Of a DNA stretch of 64,000 nucleotides, positions 35,801 to 44,352 are shown in pieces. Below the pieces are notes generated by a model. It was given only the letters and a program-made list of their open reading frames with translations, was not told the DNA's origin and ran no database searches. The position numbers and the translations under genes are program-made. The DNA lies in contig CM055875.1 of assembly GCA_029582165.1 (NCBI GenBank), positions 3,816,001-3,880,000 on the forward strand. Reading direction: 5' to 3'. Position 1 is the first letter of the stretch, and every line of letters starts with the position of its first letter. This DNA comes from Portulaca oleracea. Its lineage: Eukaryota; Streptophyta; Magnoliopsida; Caryophyllales; Portulacaceae.

Positions 35801-38800
35801 GGGATGATGACATTGAGAATGTAGTGTTGGATGATGATGATGATGAGTGATCCTGTGATCGTCCTTTACGTTTATTAGACTCTAGGACCTCTAGACTTTA
35901 AGAAATTATTGCTACTTGGCTACTTTGCTTAGTGTAATGTGTTTTTTTATGTTTTCTTTAAATGACTATGCTTGTTTATCTCTTTTGAAGACTAATTTAG
36001 TATTATATCGTATGTCAAGCATATTTGCGTGATTTTTCGTCATATTAATTGTGTCTAATCTAATTTTTTATGTTATTTTTGAGTTCATTATGTGAAAATA
36101 TAGCTTCTACATGATTTTGAAGCAAAATTGAGCTTTTGTGCGCCTCGCGTGCGTGAGGCGCGCGCCATCGCCGCGCGCCTCGCGGACCCTTGCGCTATTT
36201 TGCGCCTCGCGCTATTTTAATCCCAGATCACACTGCGGCTGCTTCTTTTCCCTTCTGTTTTTTTGTGTGTTTCTATTTTTATGTGATGGGGAGTCCAATT
36301 ATCTTTGTAAGGATAACATGTTAAAGGTTGCTATTTGTCTCTAGAAGATGAAAAATTTGGTTTCAAAATTATGCTAACAGTGTGATGTGTTTATCCATCA
36401 TCTAAATTATGTGAATTTTGTCTGTTTGGTGTTTGCCAGGTCCTCTTCCAAAATGATTCTCCTGCAACATTACTTGCACGGGTTATTGGTATAATTAGTC
36501 CAATTGACCAAGAGATGCTTGCAAAGGGAAGAGATACGTACAAATACTTCACCAAGAATCATATGCTTTATGAACGAAATCAGGTATGCTACTGTATCTG
36601 TTTATCCTTTTATGCTTAAATTTTATCATTAACAAAGCCTATTAATATCTTGTGGAAACTTCTGTCAGCCCAGATACATTTAGGCTGCATTTGGTTTTTG
36701 GAAAATAAAGTGAAAAGAAAGTTTCTCTCCTCACTAATCTAGTATGAAAAGTTCATGTTTCTCTATCAATTCCTTCATTTTCTCTACCCCCCCCTTCCTC
36801 TCTCCTATTTAGCCGATTATATTTTCCTCCAACTTTCTTCTCAAATTTGGAAGGGAAATATCAACTAAATCAATCAATGTTTTCCATGATGTTTTCCGCC
36901 TAACTATCATTCTTCCTATTTTCTTTAAGTCAAATAAAGAAAAGTGAGTCATTTCTAAAATAAGTTCTATCTTATTTTTCTAGAACCAATCCAAGCCTTA
37001 TGGAATAATTTGGCACTATGTGATGAGATGATCAAATTTGTGTCTAAGCCTAAAGTGCTCGACTTTAAGTAATCACATGTTGCATGGGTCTGCTTTCTAT
37101 GATTGGGTGGCACTGCTGAATGTTTGTGGATTGTTTCCACTGTCCATTATTTGTCAACATGATATAAATGCTGCAAAATGTGACTTATTTGTGCACCTTA
37201 TCCATGTGGTTAAAGGAGGCAGACAACAGTGGTGCGATGTTATAAAGGCCTGTTGAGTGGTGAGGATGTATAATTCTAGACTCTAGCGTCTTCATATTCG
37301 TGTAGAAGATCAAGATAGCAACTTATGCTGGAACAAACCTATGTTATGCGTGACTATTATGCTCCATTGAAAGAAATAGAGTCCCCTCTTTATCCGATTG
37401 TGCACTCAGTTTGTGGCTTACTGGCTTTCTGCCTTCTGTTATATGCTACCTGTCGCAAAAAATCTTATTAAGCTTTTGTGGACAAAAATATGTTTTTCAT
37501 TTTTGTTTTGTTTGCCTGGACTGCCACTGTGCAAGAATAAAAAGGAGTCACCTTAAAATCTGACATGGCTTCACTTTCTTCTGTTATTGAACAATGCATT
37601 TTTTGGGAAGCGGGTGCTGGATTATTACCACATGTCTTGTTTGGTGGCTCTTATTCTTCTTTTGGTGGATAATAAGAATTATGATTGCCTTACTAGGGAG
37701 TATGGACCCATTTGGCCTTATGGGTGCCTTATTGGGGGTGTAATGAGGCATTATGAAATTGAAAAGCCTGTCTTATGTATGCAGTGTCCTTGCTTCACTG
37801 TTGCATTATATTGGTTCATGAGTGTAATCTAAGTACTAATATTACTTGATAATCTAATGTCCAAGATGTAATGCTCTTGATTGTTCAATGTGAAGGGAAG
37901 CTTCTGCCTCTTCCCCCCTAGGGGAGAGGGGATGCATCATCATGAGTGATAACGAAGGACTGAAGGAGAGACCTGAACATAAGGAATGGTTACTCGCATG
38001 AAATTATGGGTTTTTTCTTCAGATTTCTGTTTTTTTATGCCCCTCCATACCTGCTTGGACGGGATTTCAGATTACTAGTTTTGGTTTTGGTTATGGTTCT
38101 GTTAATTTATGGTTCCGTTGGTGCCCTATATATGATTTTGTTGTGCAACATATATGATTTTGCCTGTCGTCATGATTTTGTTGTGCAACTAGTTCACTGG
38201 TGAAAGGATCTGTTTTTGTCCAATGTCTGTATAATTATGATAGAGGTGCCCCTTGTACCATACATGTACCAAACACATGCTCCTTCCATCTCTTAATTAT
38301 TGTCCTCTGACTTTTGGTAAAATATGAAGTCAAATGACAATTAAAGTAGTTATTGATTTTTCCCAAACTACCCATTGACATGTGTATAGAATTTTGAATA
38401 TTTCATCCATAGTTCAGTACTTGATCCAATTTAATTGAGCGTGAAAATGGCTAATCATATTAATTGTGATGGCTAGATAAAAAGACAGTTGAAGTCAAAC
38501 AAACCAAAGGAAAAGAGACGAAAATTAGAGATGGGGTGAGTAAAAGAAGAGGGTGACCTAAATGAGATTAGCAACATCCTCTGTCCTATAAGATTTTCAG
38601 GACTTCCACAAACTCGTAAGAGACTTATAAGTTCAGAAAACACAAACTAACTTGATGCATAAGGACAGAAACACTCATAAACTACGCAAATTAGATAGCT
38701 CCCCATTGAACTTGGTCTTTTGCTGGGATAACCTTTTGTAATGATTTTCTTTTTCAGGAAACAAACAGGCTGGAGTACTTGATTCCTAAGAAGACATCTC

Positions 38801-38946
38801 TCAGGCATAGACTACCCATGGGTGATCAGGGATTCATTGACTTTGTAGCACATTTGCTTCAAATAAATCCAAAAAAGCGCCCTTCTGCTTCAGAGGCCTT
38901 GAAGCACCCTTGGTTGTCGCATCCATATGAGCCCATATCATCTTAG
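22714..38946 (+). CDS. Plant-specific DYRK-family protein kinase (DYRKP group), seven exons
   Basis: Proposed CDS: 22714-23896, 27240-28572, 29836-30115, 33303-33410, 33504-33782, 36440-36583, 38758-38946. All introns are GT-AG, all joins keep frame, and the product is 1171 residues, close to the Arabidopsis AT1G73460 type. Residues about 4-36 form a LisH-like motif (SSVDVILDFLQKNGF); 441-450 are acidic (DSDEYDDDDD); the kinase domain spans about 860-1166. The glycine loop is LGSAAFSKA, the ATP lysine K889, the catalytic loop HCDLKPEN (D990, N995), the metal-binding motif DLG (D1010) and the activation segment SYVQSRSYRAPE. It should phosphorylate Ser/Thr targets and may autophosphorylate on tyrosine like other DYRKs. 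Substrate and location are not evident; LisH suggests dimerisation. Introns 3 and 5 carry transposons. Confidence 0.93.
23897..27239 (+). other. Kinase intron 1 (3.3 kb)
   Basis: No coding sequence is supported; the 181-codon open frame at 26186-26731 has no family resemblance. A tandem duplication of about 142 bp is present (25662-25803 and 25804-25945), and a ~36-bp unit is repeated at about 24498-24575 (TATTCTCAATGCTCAATTTC). Confidence 0.75.
27240..28572 (+). CDS. Kinase exon 2 (residues 395-839, acidic linker)
   Basis: The acceptor after TTCAG at 27239 restores the glycine codon and gives GGKKITGGNWLSVS. It contains the acidic block at 441-450 and the following RQPIEDEAWFLAHEIDYPSD, both strongly conserved in plant DYRKP proteins. 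It ends with EEFETFDLKIVHRKN and a donor at 28573. Confidence 0.9.
28573..29835 (+). other. Kinase intron 2 (1.26 kb)
   Basis: No gene is seen. It includes a C tract followed by an A-rich tract near 28621-28670, and ordinary AT-rich intron sequence. Confidence 0.75.
29836..30115 (+). CDS. Kinase exon 3 (N-lobe: glycine loop and ATP lysine)
   Basis: It encodes residues about 839-932: TGFEEDKNFHVVLN, then the start of the kinase domain with LGSAAFSKA, VCVKIIKN (K889) and the helix-C glutamate in SLDEIKLL. The second glycine of the usual GxGxxG loop is replaced by alanine; I recall plant DYRKP proteins sharing this. Confidence 0.92.
30700..30972 (+). repeat. 5' LTR of the intron 3 element
   Basis: It starts TGATACAGGAAATTAATTAA and ends TTTCCTGCA. 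The primer site follows 4 bp after its end. Confidence 0.88.
31008..32220 (+). pseudogene. Gag-like remnant in the intron 3 element
   Basis: A short frame (31008-31241) with a glutamine-rich, coiled-coil-like stretch (ERQKTMSEQLIEQQQQ) is followed directly by a 325-codon open frame (31243-32220). Near its residue 76 the latter has GVCELCDEPFALEHKC, resembling the degenerate zinc-finger region of plant Gypsy Gag proteins (usually CFNCDEKFSPGHKC-like). The remainder has no resemblance I can name. This is probably a shrunken Gag without pol. The link to Gypsy is inference from that one motif and the polypurine context. Confidence 0.5.
32413..32686 (+). repeat. 3' LTR of the intron 3 element
   Basis: It is the direct repeat of 30700-30972, with the same TGATACAGG start and CCTGCA end, and about 97% identical by eye. 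Confidence 0.88.
33303..33410 (+). CDS. Kinase exon 4 (residues 933-968)
   Basis: It encodes EHLLIVCELLKANLYEFHKF, the hinge region, ending MPRLQ. The donor is GTTCAA at 33411, a weaker than usual site that still gives the conserved protein join to exon 5. Confidence 0.9.
33504..33782 (+). CDS. Kinase exon 5 (catalytic and activation loops)
   Basis: It encodes residues 969-1061 with the catalytic loop LIHCDLKPENIL (D990), the metal site VIDLG (D1010) and SYVQSRSYRAPEVILG. The residue at the first position of the DYRK YxY pair is cysteine (C1022), and Y1024 aligns with the autophosphorylated tyrosine. DIWSLGCILAEL marks subdomain IX. Confidence 0.94.
34861..35127 (+). repeat. TTC trinucleotide microsatellite inside the hAT element
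   Basis: There are about 270 bp of TTC repeats broken by four CTCTGCCTGCT-like interruptions. It creates spurious poly-Ser, poly-Leu and poly-Glu open frames. It replaces or interrupts the body of the transposase gene. Confidence 0.95.
35128..35850 (+). pseudogene. hAT transposase C-terminal remnant
   Basis: A first exon ending at 35253 encodes the hAT dimerisation domain (WWSAHGSATPNLRKFAIRVL then SASGCERNW). A GT-AG intron (35254-35348) separates it from a second exon that continues HTKKRNRLAQSRLNDLVFVK and an acidic tail. A frame change near 35573 interrupts the acidic C terminus, which continues in another frame to 35850. hAT transposases cut and paste through an RNase H-like core; that core is absent here, so the product cannot transpose the element by itself. 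Confidence 0.85.
36440..36583 (+). CDS. Kinase exon 6 (residues 1062-1109)
   Basis: It encodes VLFQNDSPATLLARVIGII through FTKNHMLYERNQ, matching subdomain X of plant DYRKP kinases. The acceptor CCAG|GTC and donor CAG|GTATGC are canonical. Confidence 0.93.
36584..38757 (+). other. Kinase intron 6 (2.2 kb)
   Basis: No coding sequence or recognisable transposon is seen. The open frames at 37038-37256, 37587-37832 and 38006-38203 have no family resemblance. Confidence 0.7.
38758..38946 (+). CDS. Kinase exon 7 (C terminus, stop at 38944-38946)
   Basis: It encodes ETNRLEYLIPKKTSLRHRLP through LKHPWLSHPYEPISS and the stop TAG. PKKRPSASEALKHPWL is the final kinase subdomain; the protein ends almost immediately after it. 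Confidence 0.94.
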   Translation, partial: ETNRLEYLIPKKTSLRHRLPMGDQGFIDFVAHLLQINPKKRPSASEALKHPWLSHPYEPISS

Positions 38947-40405
38947 CAACAAGTACAGAGTTATCAATTTATCTATCTAGGTTAAATGACACGTATGGCT
39001 GCCATCCAAGTCCATGTTGGTATCCCTTATTAGTGTTTGCAGTGTCCTCTGTGAGGCCTTTGTATTAATGCCTACAAAGGGATCGTGAAGAGGATTTTGT
39101 TCAGTCACCTACCTGCTCGCTCTCTCAAATGCAGTGGAAGGAGGTGATGTTTTTGGTTGTGATTGTGTTCTTCCCAACTCACCCCATCCCAAATTGTATT
39201 CGGGTTTCAATATTAACGGAAGATTATTTTCTATGTAAAAAACTTGTGCCCTTAGGTCCTACTTGTACGTGCTCATAGTCTGAATCTTACTTTTGGCTGA
39301 AGGTAGGGTTGATAGAAGAGGAAGGGGATTCCAGAGTTGGCGGTTGTAAATGGTGTGAATTCAGATTTTGTTCTACGTTTTAGCATTTAACTGATGGCTC
39401 TACTCTACATCTATGTTCTACGTTAATTGCAGCATCCAAATGATTCGGTCTGCTTGTGTGTGGGAGGTAGTATACACTATACAGTGTACTTCCCCACCTG
39501 AGTGTTCAGTGTTCTAAGATTTTGCCTTATTATTTTTATTGCCTTGTTCTTTTCCCTGTTTAGTTTGGTGAATATAAACGTGTGTAAAATCAATTAGATT
39601 TAGATGTGGGTCAAGTTTGGGTAAGTTGGATATACATTTTACCAAAAACAATTACTAAATTTATCCAAGTCAACCCGACCCATTATTTATCAAACATAAA
39701 CATTTCCAATTTCTACAATGAAATAAACTATTAGGTAAGCATTGCATGATAGGCTTTCCCCTTTCTTGCTTACCTGATGAAAAAACTCATATGTTACGTA
39801 GCACCAAAGTTGTATGTGTAAGATTTATTAGAGTAGTTCGCGTTCCAGTTGATATTAGAACTAAGAAACAAGATTGATAATTATGTGCTTCGGGGTAGAA
39901 GAGTCTCGTCAGTTGTACAAGGGTTGCACAATCGTGTAATAGGAATCTGACTTTCAGACTTCATACAGAACTCTCCTGCTTAAACTAGAATCCAGAATGA
40001 TGTATGCAAGGTCGATAGAGTCAGAGTGATGGCCTCACAGACATCAAACAGACACACACAACACTGAGATTCTAGACCTCACGACCAATAATCGATTACA
40101 ATCACTCCAAAACAGGCTCAAACAACAAGGATCAAATGGATGATGTTTGAATTGTGATCGGATGAACAAGAACAGATGGATGATGTATGCCAGCTAAAGG
40201 ACCTCTAACTCAGCAAGCTGGAAAAACATCACAGAAATACAGGGACCTCACGACTGACTCCAAGGATCAATTCGAACCAGGTTCTACCACACACCAAATA
40301 ACATCAAGAACTCATGGGGGATTTTGGGCTTTGTTCAAATGAATTGAAATGGATAATGAGGGATGGAAAATGCAGAAAGATAAAGGATAGAATCAAGTGA
40401 TTACC
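38947..40405. other. Kinase 3' untranslated region and intergenic DNA
   Basis: The 3' UTR probably covers the first few hundred bases; no single poly-A signal stands out. Around 39580-39700 there is sequence reminiscent of short plant repeats (CAACCCGACCCATTATTTATC). From about 39900 to 40400 the sequence resembles untranslated transposon DNA but carries no identifiable domain. Confidence 0.5.
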
Positions 40406-40437
40406 TGAAATAACCGGATTCCTCCGGAAGAACAAAA

Positions 40438-40498
<61 letters not shown>

Positions 40499-42370
40499 GC
40501 CGTATTATTTTAGCCGCCCTCCTAATTTAGTCCAACCCTAAGCCCTAGTTCTCCTAATTATATATATACATCTACCTACTCAGAAAATAATACAACGTTT
40601 CCATCCGCCGGTCAGAGAGAACGAGAGGCTTAAGGAGTGACAAACACCTTCATCCGCAAGGAAATCCTAAAGGTCAGTAACGATGGATCAACCCAAGAAC
40701 TATTCTTCCATAGATTATTGTAAAATTTTCTTGGTTAACTATTCTTGGTTCTTTCCTATCAATCCAACGTAATTGGTCACTGGTAAACATTGTCTGTAGA
40801 ATTTCATAGTTTGTGATTAGTTTGCATAGCCTTGCATCATATTTCAATTTCAATTAGATTTGTTGATTTCAACAATGGGGTATATGACTGCAAATCCGTG
40901 GGTGTTCATGTTCATCGAAATTATCTTCCGCAACCAATAACCGCACTCCTCACTTGCTATGTCGGCGGCCGTCTTTATTATTTCCCTTGATCAATGAATT
41001 TACCCAATTAGCTTTTTCCTCTCCTTTCTAATTGCCGCAGCATACCCTTAATTTTGCATGTCAAGATTCCTTGTGTTGGTCTCTGATTTAATGGGGTGTC
41101 CTTAAACTTAACCATCCACCTATCTACTATATTTCAATTACCTAGAATTGATTGCCATCTATTGATCACTTTTGTCACTGCTTGCCTATTCCTAATAAGT
41201 CTAACTTTACACTTCTACTATATTTTAATGAGCAATTGTTAGAGTCCTTATCCAGCACAAGCAATCCCATCTTGATTCCTTTAGAGTTAATATGCGTGTT
41301 TGCCAAACCTAAATTAATCACACTATTTTTCTACTCAGGGAGTTTTAACTTCTTTATTTCATTTAAGACCTACCCATCATTACCTTGTAATCTAATTAGA
41401 ATTAGTCTAGGATTCTCCAGGTGAATGTCAGGATTTATTAATCCTATCTCAATCACATAAGCCTTCACAGATTAGTACTCTTTTTAATTTAGCGTAGAGT
41501 TTGGCAAGTTCGGCATATTAAGGCATGAACAACCCGACATAATTAATGGTTTATAATAGCCAATTTTGTGAGTCTGTGAGGCTAGATTAATAGTTAATCA
41601 GTATAAATATTTTTTTTAATACTCGTAGCTCCTCTGGATTATAGGTATTTTCTAACGGGTGGAGTTAGCCCTATTCGAGTAGCGTTTCAGGTAAGTGGTG
41701 TGATACTTCTTTAGTTCTTTTCGTGCCAGAAATATTATTTTGTAACCGACCTTTTTCGTAAGTTTATTTTTTTAAATCGGGTTGGCATGCTATTATTTAA
41801 TTATATTATTTTTAGCATTGTTTATGTCCTATAGTTTGTTTGACCTACATTGATTTATATGTGTTTTTACAAAGTACCTCTTTCACGTTAATTTCATAAG
41901 ATATAGTTACTCTTTGTCTTTTATACACTAAGTGAAGTTTTATGATAATTTGACTAGTGTATTTGTAAAGTAGCCGTTTACGTAATAGTTTTATATTTTA
42001 AATTATTTGAACCTTCCGTTGTACTAGTGACTTTGTGGTTCTGATTTATTTGTTATACTAAATTTCTTGACTGGGTACTTTTTGTATGTTTTGATGTTCA
42101 AGTTGTAATTGGTTTTGTTTTGGGGCTATGTCTTCTGCCTTATCCAGTTAAGGTATGCACTGGACCTGTCGATCGACTTGTATGCGCGCTATTTTGTGTT
42201 CTGATATGTGTATGTGTTCCGTTGGACCCAATTTCCTTTGTTGCCCTGCCACTGGGTCAATAGTGGTACATCGTTGCCCCGCCACTAGGTCAATAGTGGC
42301 TTATCGTTGCCCTTGTCACTGGGTCAATAGTGACCTTAGCCCTAACCATTGTGATTTTGATTGCTATGTT

Positions 42371-42427
<57 letters not shown>

Positions 42428-42969
42428 GTTACTTTGACGAAAATCGTTTGATCAATATTATGTTTTATCTTGGGAGTTTTGAGCTGAGTAAAATGTTTTA
42501 TAAAACCCAGTCATATATTTGTTATTTATTTATTAACTCTGACCCAGCCTATGTTTTACCCGCATGTCCAACCCAGCTAAAGGAGTATTACGCTACTTAC
42601 TGGGCTTCCGAGCTCATCCTTTCATCTTCCTATTTTTTCTGGTTCCACTCTCAACAGTATCTAAGTTTCTTGAGAGGAGTCATAAGTCCCAACCTTTATT
42701 TTTGGAGCTATGGAGTTTATTTCCCAGTCTAGTAGAATTTATATTTTGATTTCAAGTCTAATCTTTGGGCTATGAACTTGTAGCTAGTATTTGAGATTTT
42801 GGATGTTTCTTCTATACTCTAGTTGAGTTGAACCAATCATTAACTTGGGATTGTGAGTTACTGAAGACCTTTGTTTTTCCTTATATTATAGTTTAGCCTT
42901 GCATGCTTGTAGAACTCCTAGTCTTTGCAGGTATGTGGTGTCTGTTACTCCTCGGTTCGGGGCGTGACA
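40406..42969 (+). repeat. 5' LTR of Gypsy copy 1 (2.56 kb)
   Basis: It starts TGAAATAACC (also found after the polypurine tract at 47838) and ends GGGGCGTGACA just before the primer site at 42977. It contains an ATT microsatellite (40438-40498), a TATA-like run (40559-40570), a TA microsatellite (about 42373-42424) and three small hairpins (42249-42334). From the ATT tract onward it matches 56829-59304 almost base for base. No protein of note is encoded. Confidence 0.88.
42249..42334 (+). repeat. Three tandem hairpins in the Gypsy LTR
   Basis: Three ~33-bp units each place a stem around GGGTCAAT or AGGTCAAT: CCACT/AGTGG (42249-42266), GCCACT/AGTGGC (42281-42300) and GTCACT/AGTGAC (42315-42334). 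The third shows paired changes that keep base pairing. They recur in the second LTR at about 58583-58668. Confidence 0.85.
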
Positions 42970-42976
42970 GATTTAG

Positions 42977-42988
42977 TGGTATCAGAGG
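42977..42988 (+). promoter_or_regulatory. Primer-binding site of Gypsy copy 1
   Basis: TGGTATCAGAGG lies 7 bp after the LTR end; it is a close match to the initiator tRNA-Met primer site. Confidence 0.85.
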
Positions 42989-43206
42989 CAGGTTAGCCAA
43001 TCTCTTGTTGTCTTGGGTTTAGTCTTAGCAAAGCTTCCCTGAGATTAGGATCTTAGAGTGAGTTAATTTTGGATTTTAGGGGTTTTAGCCTTTGTAGCCT
43101 AAGTTTCTAATGTTTTATGTGATTTTGCTGCCGTGCCCAAGTTCTTCATATTAACTGAGTTTGTTCAATTTTGGGAAACCAGTAAGTAACCTTTTCGTTT
43201 TTCAGT

Positions 43207-44352
43207 ATGTCTTCGGGTAGGAGGAGAAGTCGTATGCGGAGAGCTTCTGAGAGGGAAGAAGAGGAGCCCCAGATTGAGACCCCCTCTCTTGACCCCCAAG
43301 AGGCTATGTTGAAGTTCATGCAAGACTTTTCATCCTTTATTAGCCAGCAACAACAAGGTACTCTGCACAGTAATGGCTCATCTTTAACTTCTGTTAAGGG
43401 GCTGGTGGATTTCCTGAAGATAGCTCCTAAACCATTTTCCGGCACTACTGACCCTATTGAGGCCGAGAACTGGATCGATGAAATGGAGAAGGCTTTTCGA
43501 GGCTTCCATTGCTCAGAGGAGGAGCAGATTGATTATGCTGTCTACTTGTTGCAAGACTGTGATCGCCATTGGTGGAAGTCTGTGGAGCGTAGACATGAGA
43601 ACGATGGGATTCCTTTCACCTGGGATATGTTTCGTGAAGAATTCTATGAAAAGTACTTCCCAAGGGTTCGAAGAAGGGAGTTAGAGAGGCAGTTTATCGA
43701 CTTAAAGCAAGGTCGCAGGAGTGTGGACGAGTATGAGGCGGAGTTTGATCGACTATCAAGGTTTGCTCCGACACTAGTAGCTGATGAACAAAGCAAGATG
43801 AGGAGGTTCAGCGAAGGCTTGAATGATAATATTAGGCTACAACTCGCTGCCGTGCGACCAGATAGCTTCGCAGACCTTGTTGACAGAGCAAAGAATATGT
43901 ACCTCATCACGAAGGAGATAGAGGATCGTAAGCATCGCGATGATAAGAAAGGGGAGAAAAACTACAACACTTCTGACAGGCGAGGCAAGGGTGGATTGTC
44001 GAAGCCTTATACTTCTAGCAGGTTTTCTCGCGGTGCGCCTTCACAACAGGGGAGTAGCCTAGCTGGTTCCCGGGGAAGAGGAGCGCAACCATCTGGTTCT
44101 CATAGTCGAAACCCTAGCTATGGATCACAACGATGGGGCAACCAACAAAATAAGCCCACATGTGATCATTGTAAAGGAGCTCATCCGACTAGCGATTGTA
44201 GGTGGCTAAGTGGAGGCTGCTTTAAGTGTGGCAATACTGATCACAAAGTTGCTGAATGCCCTCACAATAATGAGCCTCGCACGGTACAAAAGTCTCAAGC
44301 CTCTCGCTCAGTGCCCTCACAAGCCACTTTGGCTCACACTCAGACAGTCTAG
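43207..44352 (+). CDS. Gag of chromovirus-type Gypsy retrotransposon, copy 1
   Basis: The 381-residue open frame has an arginine- and acid-rich N terminus, a retrotransposon Gag domain (about residues 70-230, with AENWIDEMEKAFRGFHC and HWWKSVERRH), a basic glycine/serine-rich linker and a CCHC zinc knuckle (CFKCGNTDHKVAEC, about residues 337-350). Gag packages the element RNA. The start is the first ATG after the leader, directly after TTTTTCAGT. It ends at a TAG (44350-44352) that lies in frame with the downstream pol. Copy 2 differs by one residue (D to A before RHWW). Confidence 0.9.
   Translation: MSSGRRRSRMRRASEREEEEPQIETPSLDPQEAMLKFMQDFSSFISQQQQGTLHSNGSSLTSVKGLVDFLKIAPKPFSGTTDPIEAENWIDEMEKAFRGFHCSEEEQIDYAVYLLQDCDRHWWKSVERRHENDGIPFTWDMFREEFYEKYFPRVRRRELERQFIDLKQGRRSVDEYEAEFDRLSRFAPTLVADEQSKMRRFSEGLNDNIRLQLAAVRPDSFADLVDRAKNMYLITKEIEDRKHRDDKKGEKNYNTSDRRGKGGLSKPYTSSRFSRGAPSQQGSSLAGSRGRGAQPSGSHSRNPSYGSQRWGNQQNKPTCDHCKGAHPTSDCRWLSGGCFKCGNTDHKVAECPHNNEPRTVQKSQASRSVPSQATLAHTQTV

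Larger units (their letters stand above)
34523..36235 (+). mobile_element. Decayed hAT transposon in kinase intron 5
   Basis: The element (34532-36225) has terminal inverted sequence TTTAAAATAGCGCG on the left and its complement (CGCGCTATTTTAAT) on the right. Near-identical flanks ATCACTCTG (34523-34531) and ATCACACTG (36227-36235) fit an 8-bp hAT target duplication with one change. About 150 bp at each end are packed with GCGCG and GGCGC motifs, typical subterminal transposase-binding clusters. Only the 3' end of the transposase gene remains. It lies in the same orientation as the kinase. Confidence 0.82.
33783..36439 (+). other. Kinase intron 5 (2.7 kb) with a hAT element
   Basis: Most of this intron is the hAT element 34532-36225. 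Left of it there is a G tract (34109-34134) and no coding sequence. Confidence 0.8.
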
